DNA of 64,000 bases. Origin: Microvelia longipes (lineage: Eukaryota; Arthropoda; Insecta; Hemiptera; Veliidae). Made by a program: the position numbers and the translations under genes. How positions within the stretch are numbered: the first letter of the stretch is position 1; every line of letters starts with the position of its first letter. The stretch is from NCBI GenBank assembly GCA_018340805.1, contig JACMZG010000008.1, forward strand, positions 53,590,904 to 53,654,903, read 5' to 3'. The notes below the pieces were generated by a model. The model was not told where the DNA came from. It did not search any database and was given only the letters and a program-made list of their open reading frames with translations. Of this stretch, positions 26,220 through 38,690 are shown piece by piece.

Positions 26220-26440
26220 TATTGTGTTGAAACCGGGATTTAACCTGAATTATTCATAGTTTCAGGTGTTTTTATAGACTTTCTAAAAGGTTTTCATAAA
26301 GTTGTCTGTCTATATGCGTGTGTGTATCATCGTATTTCCTAGTGAATTTATGATAAAAAGTTGAAACTAGAATGAGCGTAACGAATCAGATGTTGTGAGG
26401 AAAAGTGCTAAGGTACCTTATACCCGATTTGATTACTCAC
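26220..26440 (-). repeat. Rep-B fragment, reverse orientation
   Basis: Reads aaccgggatttaacctgaat then tttcaggtgtttttatagac, a gtgtgtgta run, and ends with aaggtaccttatacccgatt. This is the reverse complement of the Rep-B tail followed by its head, with much of the middle missing. Confidence 0.6.
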
Positions 26441-26560
26441 CAAGCAACCATTTCTTTGGCCGATTTTGAATTGTCAATTCACTGTTGTGAATTAATTGTT
26501 TTACTTATATTTACCTAAAAATCATGTAAGCCAACAACCGAACTAACAACTATAAATTAT

Positions 26561-27076
26561 AGTAATAAAATAAGTCCCTCCACTTGTGTCAAAAATTTAT
26601 TTAAAATAAAGCATAACCGGCTTTCAACCAACTAACGGTCATCATTAGTGTCTAACAAAAAAATAAATAAAAGAAATTACAAAATGGTAATAACAAAAAT
26701 CTAAAACTAAGTTAAAATTATAAAAAGACAAAAACAAAAAATAAAAAACTCATTAAAAGATAAAACATATTGGTGAGGTGTTAGGAAGCGGGTTTTGAGT
26801 CTTTTCTTACTGTTGACTGTTATTAGAGAATACTCAAAACCTAGCTTCCTAACACCTCACCGGTAAGTTTTATCTTTTTATTCTTTTATTGCGTTTCTTA
26901 TTTTTGTCTTTTTATATTTTTAACTTAGTTTTGGATTTTTGTTTTTTACCATTTTGTAATTTCTTTTATTTATTTGTTTGTTAGGCACTGATGATGACCT
27001 TTTGTTGGTTGAAAGCCGGTTATGCTTTATTTTAAAATAAATTTTTGACACCAGTGAAGAGACCTATTTTATTACT
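26561..27076. mobile_element. 516-bp palindromic (fold-back) element
   Basis: The two halves are close reverse complements around a centre near 26820. Outer ends are agtaataaaataagt and attttattact. Then come ttcaaccaac/gttggttgaa joined to ccggcttt/aaagccgg, ggtcatcat/atgatgacc, and innermost ggtgaggtgttaggaag/cttcctaacacctcacc with a central tctttt-type spacer. No ORF. A clear target-site duplication was not identified. This looks like a non-autonomous fold-back or long-TIR MITE. Confidence 0.8.
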
Positions 27077-28337
27077 TTGATAATGGTGAACCTCTAGCGC
27101 TCATTTTTTGAATTGTAACTATAAAATGTTCAACCATAAACTACAATTGAATAATAATAAAAAAAACCTAGATATACAATAATTAGAATGGATTGCGATA
27201 AAAAAATATTACAAAAGAACCAAGCATAAGCAATTTAACAAATGCTATCAGCGATTGGATAAACCACAAAGAATTTAAAACCAGAGCAAGTCAAATAAAC
27301 AATAACTTCTATCATTTATAATAAAATAAATGATAAACTGAAATGGCAAACTAAGATGTAATGAATAGAATAAAATAAAACGACAAACTAAGTAATGAAA
27401 AGAAGAAATGAGAAAATAAAGAAGATTATAATGGTAAAATGGAAGACAGATGAAATAAAGTATTATTTTAGCTAGAGAGGACACCTGTGTTTCTCTTGTA
27501 GATAAAATGAAAGAGGAAAGAAAATGCAAATCTACCCTTTCACATATACTTATGGACATTTTACTGTAAATTCTAGTTTTTAACAAATACATCCTTACAG
27601 CTTTTGCCTTTTTACAAAAATAACTTTTAAATAAAAACCTTCATCAAAATAAAGAAGAAAAAAAAAAAAACCTTATATAATATAAATATATATTAAAAAC
27701 TTTGTCTAACCCACATTTTTTTCAAAGAGAAAAGTAATCTGAGAAATAAAATAGAATAGAAGTTGAGATAAAAGTTGGGCGAAACATTTCTGTCAAATGG
27801 ACGTTATCTGTTGGACGTTCATTTTTGCTCCTTTTTAAAACGAGCCGGGAAAGAAAAAAAATGGAGAGGAAGATACATTATACGGTCTGGTTGTCCCAGG
27901 TTTATATATCTTATTGAGCCAGAGAAGGGAAAGAGTTTAACCTAATATCAAGTAAAATTCTCATATCAAATGGCCCATAAGTAAAACGAAAATATATTAT
28001 ACAAGAAAAATATATAATACAGATATAAAGTTTATATAAATCAATAATTTCACATTTTTAAACAGAATTTCCATTTTTAAATTTATAGCGCTTAAAAAGA
28101 AAAATAAGTCATATTTATACAGTATTGGAAAAGAAATAAAATGAAAAAATTAAGATATATTGTTTAAGTACAAACAATAGAAAAAATAATTCTAGCACGG
28201 AGGACCCCAAACTTGAAGAATTTCTAGCTAAATAAAGCATAAACCTTTTTCTTGCTTACGTTTCCGGTATAGGCTGAGCAATAGCTTCACAACTTGATAT
28301 TTGATATAATTTATGTTAAATACATTATATTTATTTA
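27077..28337. other. No convincing gene
   Basis: A-rich. A 105-codon minus-strand ORF at 27275-27592 is Phe/Leu/Ile/Ser-rich with no conserved look, as expected from purine-rich AAAT/GAAA sequence read backwards. Confidence 0.4.
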
Positions 28338-28364
28338 ATTGAGCACCGATTGCGGGTGCTCAAT
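28338..28364. repeat. 10-bp hairpin
   Basis: attgagcacc pairs with ggtgctcaat across a 7-base loop. Confidence 0.8.
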
Positions 28365-28989
28365 CGGTTATATTAAAAATAAATTATGTAAATACTCTTT
28401 AATTAGCATGCCCTGCAAAGTTATACATTATTAATTTCATTAAAAGAATTAAAAAATAAATATGTTTGAGTGATTTAATCTAATCTGGGCAGGGACCGTT
28501 TATGTAAAAACGGTTCACCCACAAAATATCAATAATTGAGTTAATACCTAAAATAGTTGGATCACAAATGACAATGACATCACATAATTAAAGTTTATGG
28601 GATATTGTTTAAGAGAGGGATACGCAAACTTAGATTAATGGTACTTTGAGGACACTTGTCCTTCTCGTTAATCCATATAATTAATATTTAGACGCCCATT
28701 TTTACCATCTTATTAAAAACAGGAAGTAGATGTTTATGTTTACCAATAAAAATTTGGTTAATAATTTTATGACATGTATTTCTAAACAATCTCATAAGCT
28801 CATTTTACTTTACAAATTCAGTAAAACGATAAGAATTGATAACGGTCATTATAATTATCAATTATAGTAAAATTAAAGTTAAATTATTCATATTTGTTTT
28901 ACAATTAGCTCACTGACATCCTAAAATCATTTCACGGATCCCTTGGGCTCTGCGGACCACACTTAAGCATAACTCTGGTTTAAGTTAAC
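28365..28989. other. No gene seen
   Basis: AT-rich intergenic sequence. Confidence 0.4.
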
Positions 28990-29019
28990 GGATGATGTTA
29001 ACTCTGGTTAACATCATCC
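28990..29019. repeat. 13-bp perfect hairpin
   Basis: ggatgatgttaac pairs with gttaacatcatcc across tctg. Confidence 0.9.
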
Positions 29020-29409
29020 ATAAATTTCATAAAACTTATAAAATATTTTTTTTCTAATTTCATTTATAGCCAATTTTCGGTAATAAATATTTATTAAATA
29101 TTTAGAAAATTACCTTTTTATTCAACAAAATACAATGTTTTTAGTAATGATTAATATATTTTAGTGGTTATCTCAAAATTATAGTCTTCTATTGGTTAAA
29201 CCGTTTTTGCATAGCGCATGGTCCTAAATCTAATAAGTATGACTTTAATATTACTATTTTTTTTTCAACCGTATTACTGTGTACCAATCAAATATTTAAA
29301 ATAACTTCGTTGGAAAATAAAGAGTGTTAAGGAATTTGATTGGTCAATGCATAGAGTAATATAGTAAACTATATTCAGTGCAGTAAATAATTTTAAATAA
29401 CTACATACA

Positions 29410-29410
<1 letters not shown>

Positions 29411-29468
<58 letters not shown>
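29411..29468. repeat. (TA)n microsatellite
   Basis: Pure TA run. The overlapping Tyr-Ile ORF on the minus strand is an artefact of it. The following 29500-29590 has ccaaattccgccatacgagc, similar to the Rep-A 3' end at 42090. Confidence 0.9.
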
Positions 29469-29475
<7 letters not shown>

Positions 29476-29589
29476 AGTTCTATAAACCCTATGTTTTCGA
29501 AATCAGGCACCTCAGAAACAGCTTTTGGTTACTCTTTCGGATCCAAATTCCGCCATACGAGCCACCTCATTGACGAATAATTTTCTTCA

Positions 29590-30129
29590 AAGATAATTTG
29601 ATAATTATAAAATAAAAGTATAAATGCTAGGAGTCAGGATTCACAGGATAGAACAAAGGTGTGTTAAATAAGTAAAATATACTTTTAAAGAATGTACAGT
29701 GCAGAGAGCATGCCTTCTATTTATTGGCACTAATAGCAGTAAGAGTTGAGAGGTAAAGTTTGGAGATTAGACCACAGGGTATACAGGGGATTTTTCGGCT
29801 GTAATTTTTTTTGGCAAATACATAATAGTGAGAATTGAAATTATTTTCAACAAGATTGATTTGATTTATTTAGAATAGAATTCTTAATAAACGTCTCTTC
29901 CTAAATGTATACATTGTTCTTTCCTAAATTACAAATATTGTACATTAATAAGTTTAGGTTGACTATGAAACATTGATACTTAGTCTAAGGAGTACCATTA
30001 CTACTTCTAAATCAATTTCAAAGATTATCCAAAAAAACATGCGCATGTTTATCCAAAAAGTTTGACAAACTATGATCATCATTCTAAAATCAAGTCAATA
30101 TTTTTCATACTCATTCGAATATTCTCATC
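29590..30129. other. No gene seen
   Basis: AT-rich intergenic sequence. Confidence 0.4.
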
Positions 30130-30162
30130 GAATAATGATTGTACATTCTACAATCATTATTC
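30130..30162. repeat. 14-bp perfect hairpin
   Basis: gaataatgattgta pairs with tacaatcattattc across cattc. Confidence 0.9.
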
Positions 30163-30609
30163 TCAGCATAATCTTTAAAACGTTTGAATCGTATTTCCTT
30201 TAAAATTGACAATACTTTTACTCCATACCTAGGAGTAAACATTGCTAACAAAACTTATAAGTTATCAAATATTTCACCCATTGCCTTTAGTTAAAGAATA
30301 GAAAAAGAAAGAGTTGTACAGTTGATTTTCACAAGTATTTTATTTATTTTTTCCGGAGTTTAAGATCGATGAAGAGCATTAGGAAGTTTTTTCAACCAAG
30401 GATTCTAGGCCCTTGGCAATCCCTAACTAAGTGTGTTTTAACTCTTATTTCACAATTTTTTCTCGCTTTATCTTACAGCCCCTATGTATCCCTAAATTCT
30501 CTATTTCCAGTTTCTTTTTTAGTCAGTATTTTTTACTTGTTTTTCTACTTACGATAACTATAAAGACAAGAGACCGACTATCCGACTATGTAATGTCTGT
30601 ATTTAAAAA

Positions 30610-30611
30610 CT

Positions 30612-30659
<48 letters not shown>

Positions 30660-30716
30660 AATATATATATATTATATATATATATTATATAGTATATATA
30701 ATTATATATATATTGT
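30610..30716. repeat. (TA)n microsatellite
   Basis: TA run interrupted by aaaacata and tatata-gta slips. Confidence 0.9.
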
Positions 30717-31454
30717 ACGTGGTGAATATTTGTTTAAATTTATGTATTTATTCTTTTATTTGGGTCTATTGACTTGTTAGATGTTTTATGAGAGATAAGA
30801 TTTAATGAACTCCAAAGGTTCGGAGTTCACCTGGTGGTGCGAGCTGTACGGTGAGTCTTGGGTCAAGCCTCGTCCTTGTCACTACTAGCTCCGTGTTGAT
30901 GTTATTACGCCGTTTTGTTCGGCTTGACACGTATTCTTTTACGCAAAAATTAGCGCATTTTGTACGTCGGTTTTTAATTGTTTGATTATAAGTCAAATTA
31001 ACCGAAACGTAAAGACTTATAATTTCTACTTAAAATTTGTTTATCATTTACGAAACACGATTTTTGAAAATTGAATTGTTTTATCATTTTAATGGAATTT
31101 GATTTAAAGAAAGCTTGTTACTTTTGATTTTGATTTTGAATGTTAAATTTTGAAAAGTTTAAATGTTTTACTTTATTAGAAGAAACTATCTCTGTTAAAA
31201 GTTGTAGTTAATTTGTGTAAGAAAAACCCGCCCTGCCTCCACTGAGTCTGCCGATGGTTTGAGAGGTTTATAACCATTTTTGGTTTAGGTTTTCATATCT
31301 GCTCAATAAGGTAACACTTTGTAGCATTTTTAAATATTTTCTAGTGATGGAATCAAAGAAAGTATAGGCTTCATCTCTCTAGGTATTCCATCTCTTTGGC
31401 GCCCTATTTCAATTATTTTGGATGGTCCAATCTTAAATAAAGAAAAATTTAGAT

Positions 31455-31455
<1 letters not shown>
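30717..31455. other. No gene seen
   Basis: Contains a less AT-rich patch at 30815-30960 (aaggttcggagttcacctgg onward) whose minus-strand 64-codon ORF has no recognisable features. It may be a decayed exon or repeat and cannot be assigned. Confidence 0.35.
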
Positions 31456-31497
<42 letters not shown>

Positions 31498-31544
31498 ATA
31501 TATATATAATATATATATATAATATATAATAAATATAAATAATA
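31456..31544. repeat. (TA)n microsatellite
   Basis: TA run with TAA interruptions. Confidence 0.9.
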
Positions 31545-31859
31545 TAAAATTGAAGAAGATAGGAGGGTTAATAACAATTGCTTCTTGATTTCAAATATCA
31601 TGACTTGAGGGTTCTATATTATGATGATTTTTTTTGCATTGGCGCAGGGCCCTAATGGCGCCCTACGAGAAAATTTCAAATTGGACCCTATATTTTTTAG
31701 CACATTTATATTGTATGGCCAAAATAATTTCCTTTTTTAAGATTTGCGTTAAAGATATTATTACTCTCATAAGTTTGCATATAAATATTGTATACTTCTG
31801 CCAATAAAGAACTTGTTTAAAAAAAACTACTGTAAGTGAAATAACCACAAACAACGTCT

Positions 31860-32210
31860 ATGATACCTTAATGGCTTCCCTTGAAATGCATGCTTCCGAG
31901 CGTAACAATCAATTTGTGGCTTATGTTTCCTTCATAACTGTATAGTTATACTTTATAACTTGAGCAGGCCTCTATGCAGTCAAGAAGCCTGCCGCGTGTA
32001 AAAAAGGCTAATGTAAATTTTGATATTTTTGCTTAGTCATTATTGCGAGTTAATGACGTCATAAACGTTTAAAAAAACAATAGGTTCTGCCATCCATGAT
32101 ACCGATATTCGTGCCAATTTTTATTCAAATCCGAAAAAGTGATTGAAAGTCTTCATGTCCTATATAGAAATGCCTAGAAACAAAATATCGTACATACGTG
32201 AGTTAACCCC
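31860..32210 (+). repeat. Rep-C and Rep-B fragments
   Basis: 31870-31970 (atgcatgcttccgagcgtaa then cttataacttgagcag) resembles the Rep-C arm. 32035-32200 (gcgagttaatgacgtcataa then ttattcaaatccgaaaaag and gcctagaaacaaaatatcg) matches Rep-B at 23870-23970. Confidence 0.6.
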
Positions 32211-33141
32211 CAGTGTTTTAAAAAAAGGTTCTGTCTTATTTTAAGTTTTAGCACTTGTAGCATGCTTCGTCATCATCTTAGCAGAGTTAACAACTCTGTG
32301 GCCAATAGGAATAGAAGTTGTTTTAATACGGTTGTAACACATATTTTATATATCTTGTTCACATATTTTTTTTTTAAAGTTTGGTGTTAGGTTAATGAAT
32401 ATAGTCCGTAGTTTTATAATTTTAAATTGTGTTGGTGGAAAAGAGGATTGCCATTATTATTTCAATGAACAATTTTTTATTAAGTTGATTTGTATTATTT
32501 CATTGTTTGCTTTAAACTTAAACTAGGATTAATTTTTAGTTCTAAATTTTTTAATTTAATTTAGGTATCTTATAGGGTTTGACTCTAGTTTAGGGGTTCG
32601 AGGAAGATTAGAGAAGAGCAGGTTGTTAGGTGGTTCCGATGTGAACATCCCTTTTTAGGCACTTTTTCGGTCCTAAGTATTGTTTAACTTAATTATACAT
32701 AACAGAGAAGGAATACCTTCCCCTGCCCCAAAATTTGCAGTCCAGTGTTGTATACCTTGCTTGCCATTTGTGTCTATTCCTCTAAACATGCTGTTTAAAG
32801 CTGAACGAGGTGGTGCTCAAATTAGTTTAAATGAGAGATTATACCTTTCTATGACAGTAAGTTCAGGTCACTCAAAAGAAGTCTACTTTCTTAAAGTGGG
32901 CCAGACTGAGTTGGATACATAATAATACTCAGAACATAGCCGTAAAAGGCTATATGATACAATGTGGTAGGATTGAGTGGGAATACTCAGGTTAAACGGG
33001 TAGAAGTACAAATAATCGGAATTTAGAGCATACAAAGAATACATATAGCAGGTTTTATAACCAAATTAACTTGAAAGGTCATAAAACTAGTCCTTATGGA
33101 TTTAGGTTCCTTCGAGAATTAGACTTCCTAAATTAGACTAG
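32211..33141. other. No convincing gene
   Basis: An 80-codon plus-strand ORF at 32680-32922 ends without domain features and has no signal or membrane segment. It is treated as chance. Confidence 0.35.
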
Positions 33142-33203
33142 AATTTTTGGCTTCTCAAGATCTCAAGCTTCTTTAAGCTTGAGATCTTGAGAAGCCAAAA
33201 ATT
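33142..33203. repeat. Perfect 29-bp hairpin
   Basis: Left arm 33142-33170 starts aatttttggcttctcaagat. The right arm 33175-33203 is its exact reverse complement, across the 4-base loop cttt. It is the longest uninterrupted stem with a tiny loop in the window. On transcription it would give a pre-miRNA-sized hairpin, though too perfect for a typical one. Confidence 0.95.
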
Positions 33204-33629
33204 GTGGGAAAACTCAATTTGAACGAAAAAGGGAATAGGTGACCCTTGTTACTAGCTTTTCTATAAGTACCACCACTGCCTCTTACCAGCCTGTCACTGA
33301 AGATACTATTATTTATTACGTATTTTGCTTAATGTACTTTTCGTATTTCTCTGGGTTATTTTAATTCTTTGTTTTTTGGTTATTTTACTATTTATAATAG
33401 TAAAATTAAATAGCAAAAGTCTGACATAAAGGCTTATTTATGTTATTTAATTTATTCGTTTAAAAAGTTTTTCTAGAACTGATGATACCCATATGATAAG
33501 GTTAAAAGCGCTTAGTAATAAAGTATTGCTTTAGTGGAGAAACTTTTTTTTCGTTCCCCTCAAACTAATCAACTGAAAAATAACGACCACTAGTCATTTT
33601 TTTCACCGAAATACAAAATAAATACGAGT

Positions 33630-33720
33630 AAAAATAAAATAAAAATAAAAAATAAATAAAAATAATTAAAAAAAATAAATAAAATAAAATAAGAAAAAAT
33701 AAATAAATACAAAATAAATA
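33630..33720. repeat. AAAAT/AAATA low-complexity tract
   Basis: Nearly all units are aaaataaa variants. The 115-codon minus-strand ORF over it (Phe/Leu/Tyr-rich) is a composition artefact. Confidence 0.85.
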
Positions 33721-33904
33721 CTCGTATATAAGTTGCTTACAACAACAAAAATTCAATTTAATCTTATAAAATAAAATTATACAATTAATCATAAATGTTA
33801 TATTTGCTATTATAAAAGAGTAAATTTCTTGGAATGTTCTTAAAATTAGACTAATGAAGACATGAAGACTAATAAGACTAATGAAGACAAAAAAATAAAT
33901 AATC

Positions 33905-34007
33905 CAGTCCATAAATAATTGGTGATTTATTTAATAAACATAAAAGCTCAGCGAAACATTGAAATCTTGTATGATTGTTAAATAAATGACCAATTATTTA
34001 TGGACTG
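33905..34007. repeat. 30-bp inverted repeat with 43-base spacer
   Basis: Left 33905-33934 begins cagtccataaataattggt. Right 33978-34007 is its reverse complement with one mismatch. Imperfect pairing continues outside as atgaagac/gtcttcat, so the whole may be a small fold-back element of about 190 bp (33840-34028). Confidence 0.9.
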
Positions 34008-34091
34008 CAGTCTTCATTAATCTTATGTCATAATACTTAGGAATTGTTGATAAATAATAATAACTACTAAAATCTTTCAATAAAACTATTA

Positions 34092-34144
34092 TTTGCTGTT
34101 ATCAGTTATGCTCCTTCTACATGACCATAACTGATAACAGCAAA
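34092..34144. repeat. 19-bp perfect hairpin
   Basis: tttgctgttatcagttatg pairs exactly with 34126-34144 across a 15-base loop containing ctccttctac. The word gctccttc recurs in the element fragment at 34600. Confidence 0.95.
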
Positions 34145-34534
34145 GCCGGTTCACTGGTCGCTTATGTAATGCTGCCACCCTAACAATATACAATTTTCTT
34201 ATAAAAAAGTTGGCAGTACTTCCGGTTGCTGAATTATTATGTTCTATTATTAAGTAATGATTGATTATTCATAAAATTCTAATATAAATATCGGTGAATT
34301 ACAATATTTTAAACATTTTAAATAGTATTTTAACGTTTTTAATTAAAATTATATTAAAAGTAGTCCTCGTCAACTAAATGTAGATTCTTATATTCCGCTA
34401 CCCTTTTGTCATCTAAGACCGATTTTATTAAATACCTAGCAGGTTTTCTAAGTAATTATATTCGTTCCTTACGATCTTTTTTCATTAATTGTTATTTATG
34501 ACACATATATAAAATAAAGTTTTGTTGTTAGGGA

Positions 34535-34760
34535 GGTAGACCACCAGTCAACCGGCTTTCGTGTTATCAGTAGAATTACATTGTGTTTACGGTCCTATGC
34601 TCCTTCCACATTAGTATTATTTTAAGACTAAAATAATTCTACAAAAACGTAGGTTTCTCGCAAAACCTACGTTTTCGTGATCAGGGACTATGTAACAGAT
34701 TTGTGTCAGATTCCCAGAACTCTAGGTACCCAAGCCAGCCACTTTATAAGCCTATCTTTT
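34535..34760 (+). repeat. Dispersed repeat fragments with 13-bp hairpin
   Basis: 34549-34605 (aaccggctttcgtgttatca then attacattgtgtttacggtc) recurs at 53819-53875. A hairpin aaaacgtaggttt/aaacctacgtttt occupies 34644-34675. Then gatcagggactatgtaacag resembles the Rep-A 3' part. Confidence 0.65.
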
Positions 34761-36179
34761 AAAAGAAAATTCACAATAACAACAAAACCTAAGCACATTT
34801 GTTAGCATGAACGCACTCGGAACAACAAAGACAAGAAACAAAAATGACACTTGACACTTGGTGAAACTCACTTAGGAAGTCCCAAAAAGATCTGAAACGA
34901 ATAATTCAATCAAAATGTTATTTCTGAATTTTAATTTAAATAAGTATAACTCGTAAAAACAAACTAAGCAAAACCTACGTATCCAACATATATATTTAAT
35001 CAAATTTATCTATGAGTAGGTTTGGAGGTAAAGTAAAAAACAAGAATATTGTATAATAAATCTCAAAGAAAAGTGTTATCGTGAGAAAGCTAAATTTGCC
35101 TTACAGCAACAGAACATGTTTCTGTTTAGTATAAAGCTTTATGAACCTGTTGCCAACTATACACGTCTCTGCTTCACTAATGCAGGAAACAATCTAATAG
35201 AACAGTCTCGCTTTATTACTTCTATTGATTTATGTTTTCATAAACCCCTTCTAACACTTTTATCACGTATATTCAGTAAGTATAAATTATTAGACTGTAT
35301 AACATAAAAACAATTAGTAATAATTAACAGGAGTTATTTATTTTATACTTATAATGCAATGAGTAATTGATAAGTAGTTAGCGCACGGATATTGTAAGCA
35401 ATTAAAAAGTTAAAATACCAGAAATTTATTGCGTTACACGTATTTTAAGTCTACTATCATGCACTGTTTACGTAAAAGATAGAAAAACAATTGAGGAAAA
35501 ATACTATAAGTACAAAACAACTCGTCAAGTATAAAAATAATAGATAGTAAGAAGGTAATTAAATTGAAGGGATTTTATTAATGATTTTAATTAAACCAAA
35601 TCATAAAAAAGCTAACACTTTATGAAAGCTTTCAGCTCTGCGATGACGTCATCGCAGGAATCAGTATAGAAAACTTACATTATAATATTAATAAATTAGA
35701 GCACTACTAAATTCGTAGAGTTTACATGTGAACATACATTTAGGGCAAAGAAGTCGGATTTAAAATAGGCATTTTTTTTTAGAGTAGTTAGAGTAAATAT
35801 TTTTTTTAAGGCATTCGAATCCTGTGATAAGTGTGCCACTGATTTTGGATTGAAATTTTGATTAAATGTCAATGTTATTTAGTACACACATGTAATGTTT
35901 TTAAAAAGATAATTCGTTCTTAGCATACATATGTTAACGTTAAAAGTTATGTTTGACATTTCTTCAAGTAAAGTAATGAATTTATAAGGTTCAGGAGACA
36001 AGACGTTCAATTTTAATTAATAAAAAATTTATTTCTTCGAAAAATAAAAACTTTTTTGTAGAGTAATTGTTTTCTCGAAAGCGGTTTTTACTCTCTACGC
36101 ATGCCCAACACGATCAGTGTCAATAAAGAATTGTGACGCGGTAGTCCAAATGCCGGGTGACTTTTCCAATGCCCCAAAA
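34761..36179. other. No gene seen
   Basis: AT-rich. The tail aggaagtcccaaaaagatct-gaaacgaataattc near 34875-34910 is a weak Rep-B end. Otherwise nothing notable. Confidence 0.4.
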
Positions 36180-36500
36180 TTGGCAGTGGGCACCAGTATT
36201 TGCACTAGTTTAATACTCAGTTAATATTTGCCTTTGAAGGATTTAGCGGAATTTCTTTAAAAGATACAAAAAATATGAGTTACAAGTAGTGCTCAAGTTA
36301 TAAAGCAAAAAAACTGGAACCTTAAATAAGAAATGGATTGTTCAACACGAATAGACGCATCTTAAAGGAACTTTGATGGCATGAAAAGCACCGCGCCAAA
36401 ATTATTTGGTAGTTACAAATTTATATAGTAAATAAAACGATAAAAAATAATCGTCACTACCCAGGTACTCTAGTATTGAGTACTTCGAGTGCTTTTCGGC
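36180..36500 (-). repeat. Rep-C half copy plus tRNA-like module
   Basis: gagttacaagtagtgctcaa, aagcaaaaaaactgga and caccgcgccaaaattatttg are followed by acgataaaaaataatcgt, cccaggtactctag and ggctccggaccattttcat. The second part is the reverse complement of the module at 6890-6985. The order links the tRNA-like module to the Rep-C end, as at 6840-7350. Confidence 0.65.
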
Positions 36501-38690
36501 TCCGGACCATTTTCATTCAAGTCAAAAGCTTACAAGAACGATTCCTCAACTGAATTATTTTATTTATCGGCCGGATTTTAGGTTTAACGATAATAGACCA
36601 ACGTTTTTTCTGCTTCTTGGTGACTTTAAGTGGTTGTATCTGCCCCGGATCGGTTTCATTCCCTTCAGTACCTCAAAACATATTTAAAAGGTTTTTTCAG
36701 ACAATATGCAATACCCACTTCATTGAGATACTTGGCTACAGCTTTTTAACAGACCGTTTTAAGATGATTTTCTTTCAACTTAAGTATTATTTCATTGATT
36801 AATAAAAATTACTTTAAGTTTTGCTTTTTATCGAACAAAAAGGTCGGAACTGCTTGTCAGGTCAAGAGACTCTCAAACAAGGTTTTGAATAGATTCTTTT
36901 GTATTCACTAAACATAAAGTTTTCTTTTCATATTGTTATTTCAAGTAACCTTAATAAAAACTTGCTGGTTTTATTATTAAAGCTGTCTTAACACATATTC
37001 TTGAGACAGATCCAGGTGAAATTATAAACTAAAACTAAGAGCGGGGTAACCATGTAGTGAAACAGGATAAGGATGCCCAGCAAAGAGCTTATAAAATATA
37101 CACAGGTATATGTCATAGAGATAAAACTAGAAAGTCAGATAGGACCTTTCCTTATAAAAAATGACATTTGGAATCTAGACGGAGCGGAGAAATAAACGTG
37201 TTGTCTCTTTGTAGTGTCCGTGAGTTGCTTTCAAACAAATTGGTTCAAAAAGGACCGCATTTCGTGAATTCAACAGGGCGAACATTCTTCCGCCCATCCT
37301 TCTGGAGACACAATATAATTGAAAATCCGGTTGCCAAGGATGAAATGAAAGAACATCTTGTTTCGTTATCAGAGATGACTAGAATATTTTATTATTTTTA
37401 ATCATGATAGTTGTTTGTATGTATGTTATTATACGGATTAAATCAAAAAATTACCAAAGAAAATTATCGGTAATTTTCTTTACCAAGTACCCAAGAATTG
37501 GGATTCTTCGGAAACTTCTTCTTAAAAACAAATGGGATTTTTTAAACTTAATTGATTATTGTCTACAATAAATATGTATTTGATATTGTGCCATTAAAGG
37601 TTGAAGTCACCTGGTAGACTGAACAGAAATAATAATCCAAAACAATCGCCCATAATGTAAAAAAAATCATTAAAATAAAAAATAATTAATAAATAAAATT
37701 TCCATAAAATAAAAAACGGATAAACCTTGAAAATAATAATAATTAATATACACTGTAATAAACCTGAATCTTGCAAATCATTAGTCTTTTAAATTAAGCT
37801 TCTAATAATTTGGGAGTGATTGTTTGATGGGAGTAAAAAAAGTTTTGAGAACCTTTAATACTGAGTATTATAAAAAATACCTTTTGGCAAGATGTATTTT
37901 CAAATAAGTTACAGCCTGACTCACCTGAAATAAAAAAAATAAAACTATTTAAGACTATTAAATCAAACTGAAAGTAATGTTTAAAAGTAAACTTCGGTTC
38001 TAATCCATAGCGGGTTATATTCTTCAGTCTAGACTAAAGAATAAAACAACATTAATACTATGAGGCAACACTTTAATATATACAATAAAATTGGAGCAAT
38101 ACAAATAAATTGAAATCCATAAGGGAAAAAAAATCTCAAATTTTTACATCGTATTTTATTAATTTTAATGTCTCAATTTATTACTAAAACGAGTTTTTGC
38201 ACGTTAGGGGGGGGGGGTTCCGGCTGGCTCCTGGCCAAACAAATTACAAGGATGACATCAATTCACGGAAAGAGGGGGTTTCAGTAGGGTTTTTTACGTG
38301 AAGAATAGAGTGAGAGATGGGTACCCCCTCTGGTCCTATTACTCGCCCAGATAATTCAATAAATTTCTATCCCTTTTTCCTAAGGGAGCTTGAGAGAAGC
38401 ATTACGAGCCCATAGAGCTACCCAACACTCAGGCAAACAATGTTACTCTCTCTCCATCATTTTGGCTTAATGTAACATTTCTTTTACCCCCATTTCTTTT
38501 TCTAAACGTTCCTTTTTACTTTAAAAAGAACAACTGACAGTTTCACGAAACTTCCTAAAATGATATACCTTAATCAAATCTATTTACATTGTTTTAACAC
38601 AATCTTATTTTAAAAAATATATCGTTTGTAAACAATATTTTTACATTTAAAAGGTAAATAAGTTACTATACAAAACAATACAGGTTACAA
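36501..38690. other. No convincing gene
   Basis: A 77-codon plus-strand ORF at 37168-37401 lies in a patch less AT-rich than its surroundings (37160-37380). It has no recognised motif; a decayed exon is possible. An 11-bp hairpin aaagaaaatta/taattttcttt lies at 37456-37481. A G run sits near 38210. Confidence 0.35.

Noticed and set aside
27275..27592. 105-codon minus-strand ORF
   Set aside because: Ser/Phe/Leu/Ile-rich product of purine-rich AT DNA, with no recognisable motif.
33142..33203. microRNA precursor
   Set aside because: The stem is perfectly paired with a 4-base loop, unlike typical precursors with bulges and larger loops. No expression evidence is available.
33565..33912. 115-codon hydrophobic ORF on the minus strand
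   Set aside because: It arises from an AAAAT-rich tract read backwards. The Phe/Leu/Tyr bias matches composition and no domain is present.
37168..37401. Coding exon in a less AT-rich patch
   Set aside because: No splice sites in frame and no recognisable domain. Kept only as a possible decayed exon.
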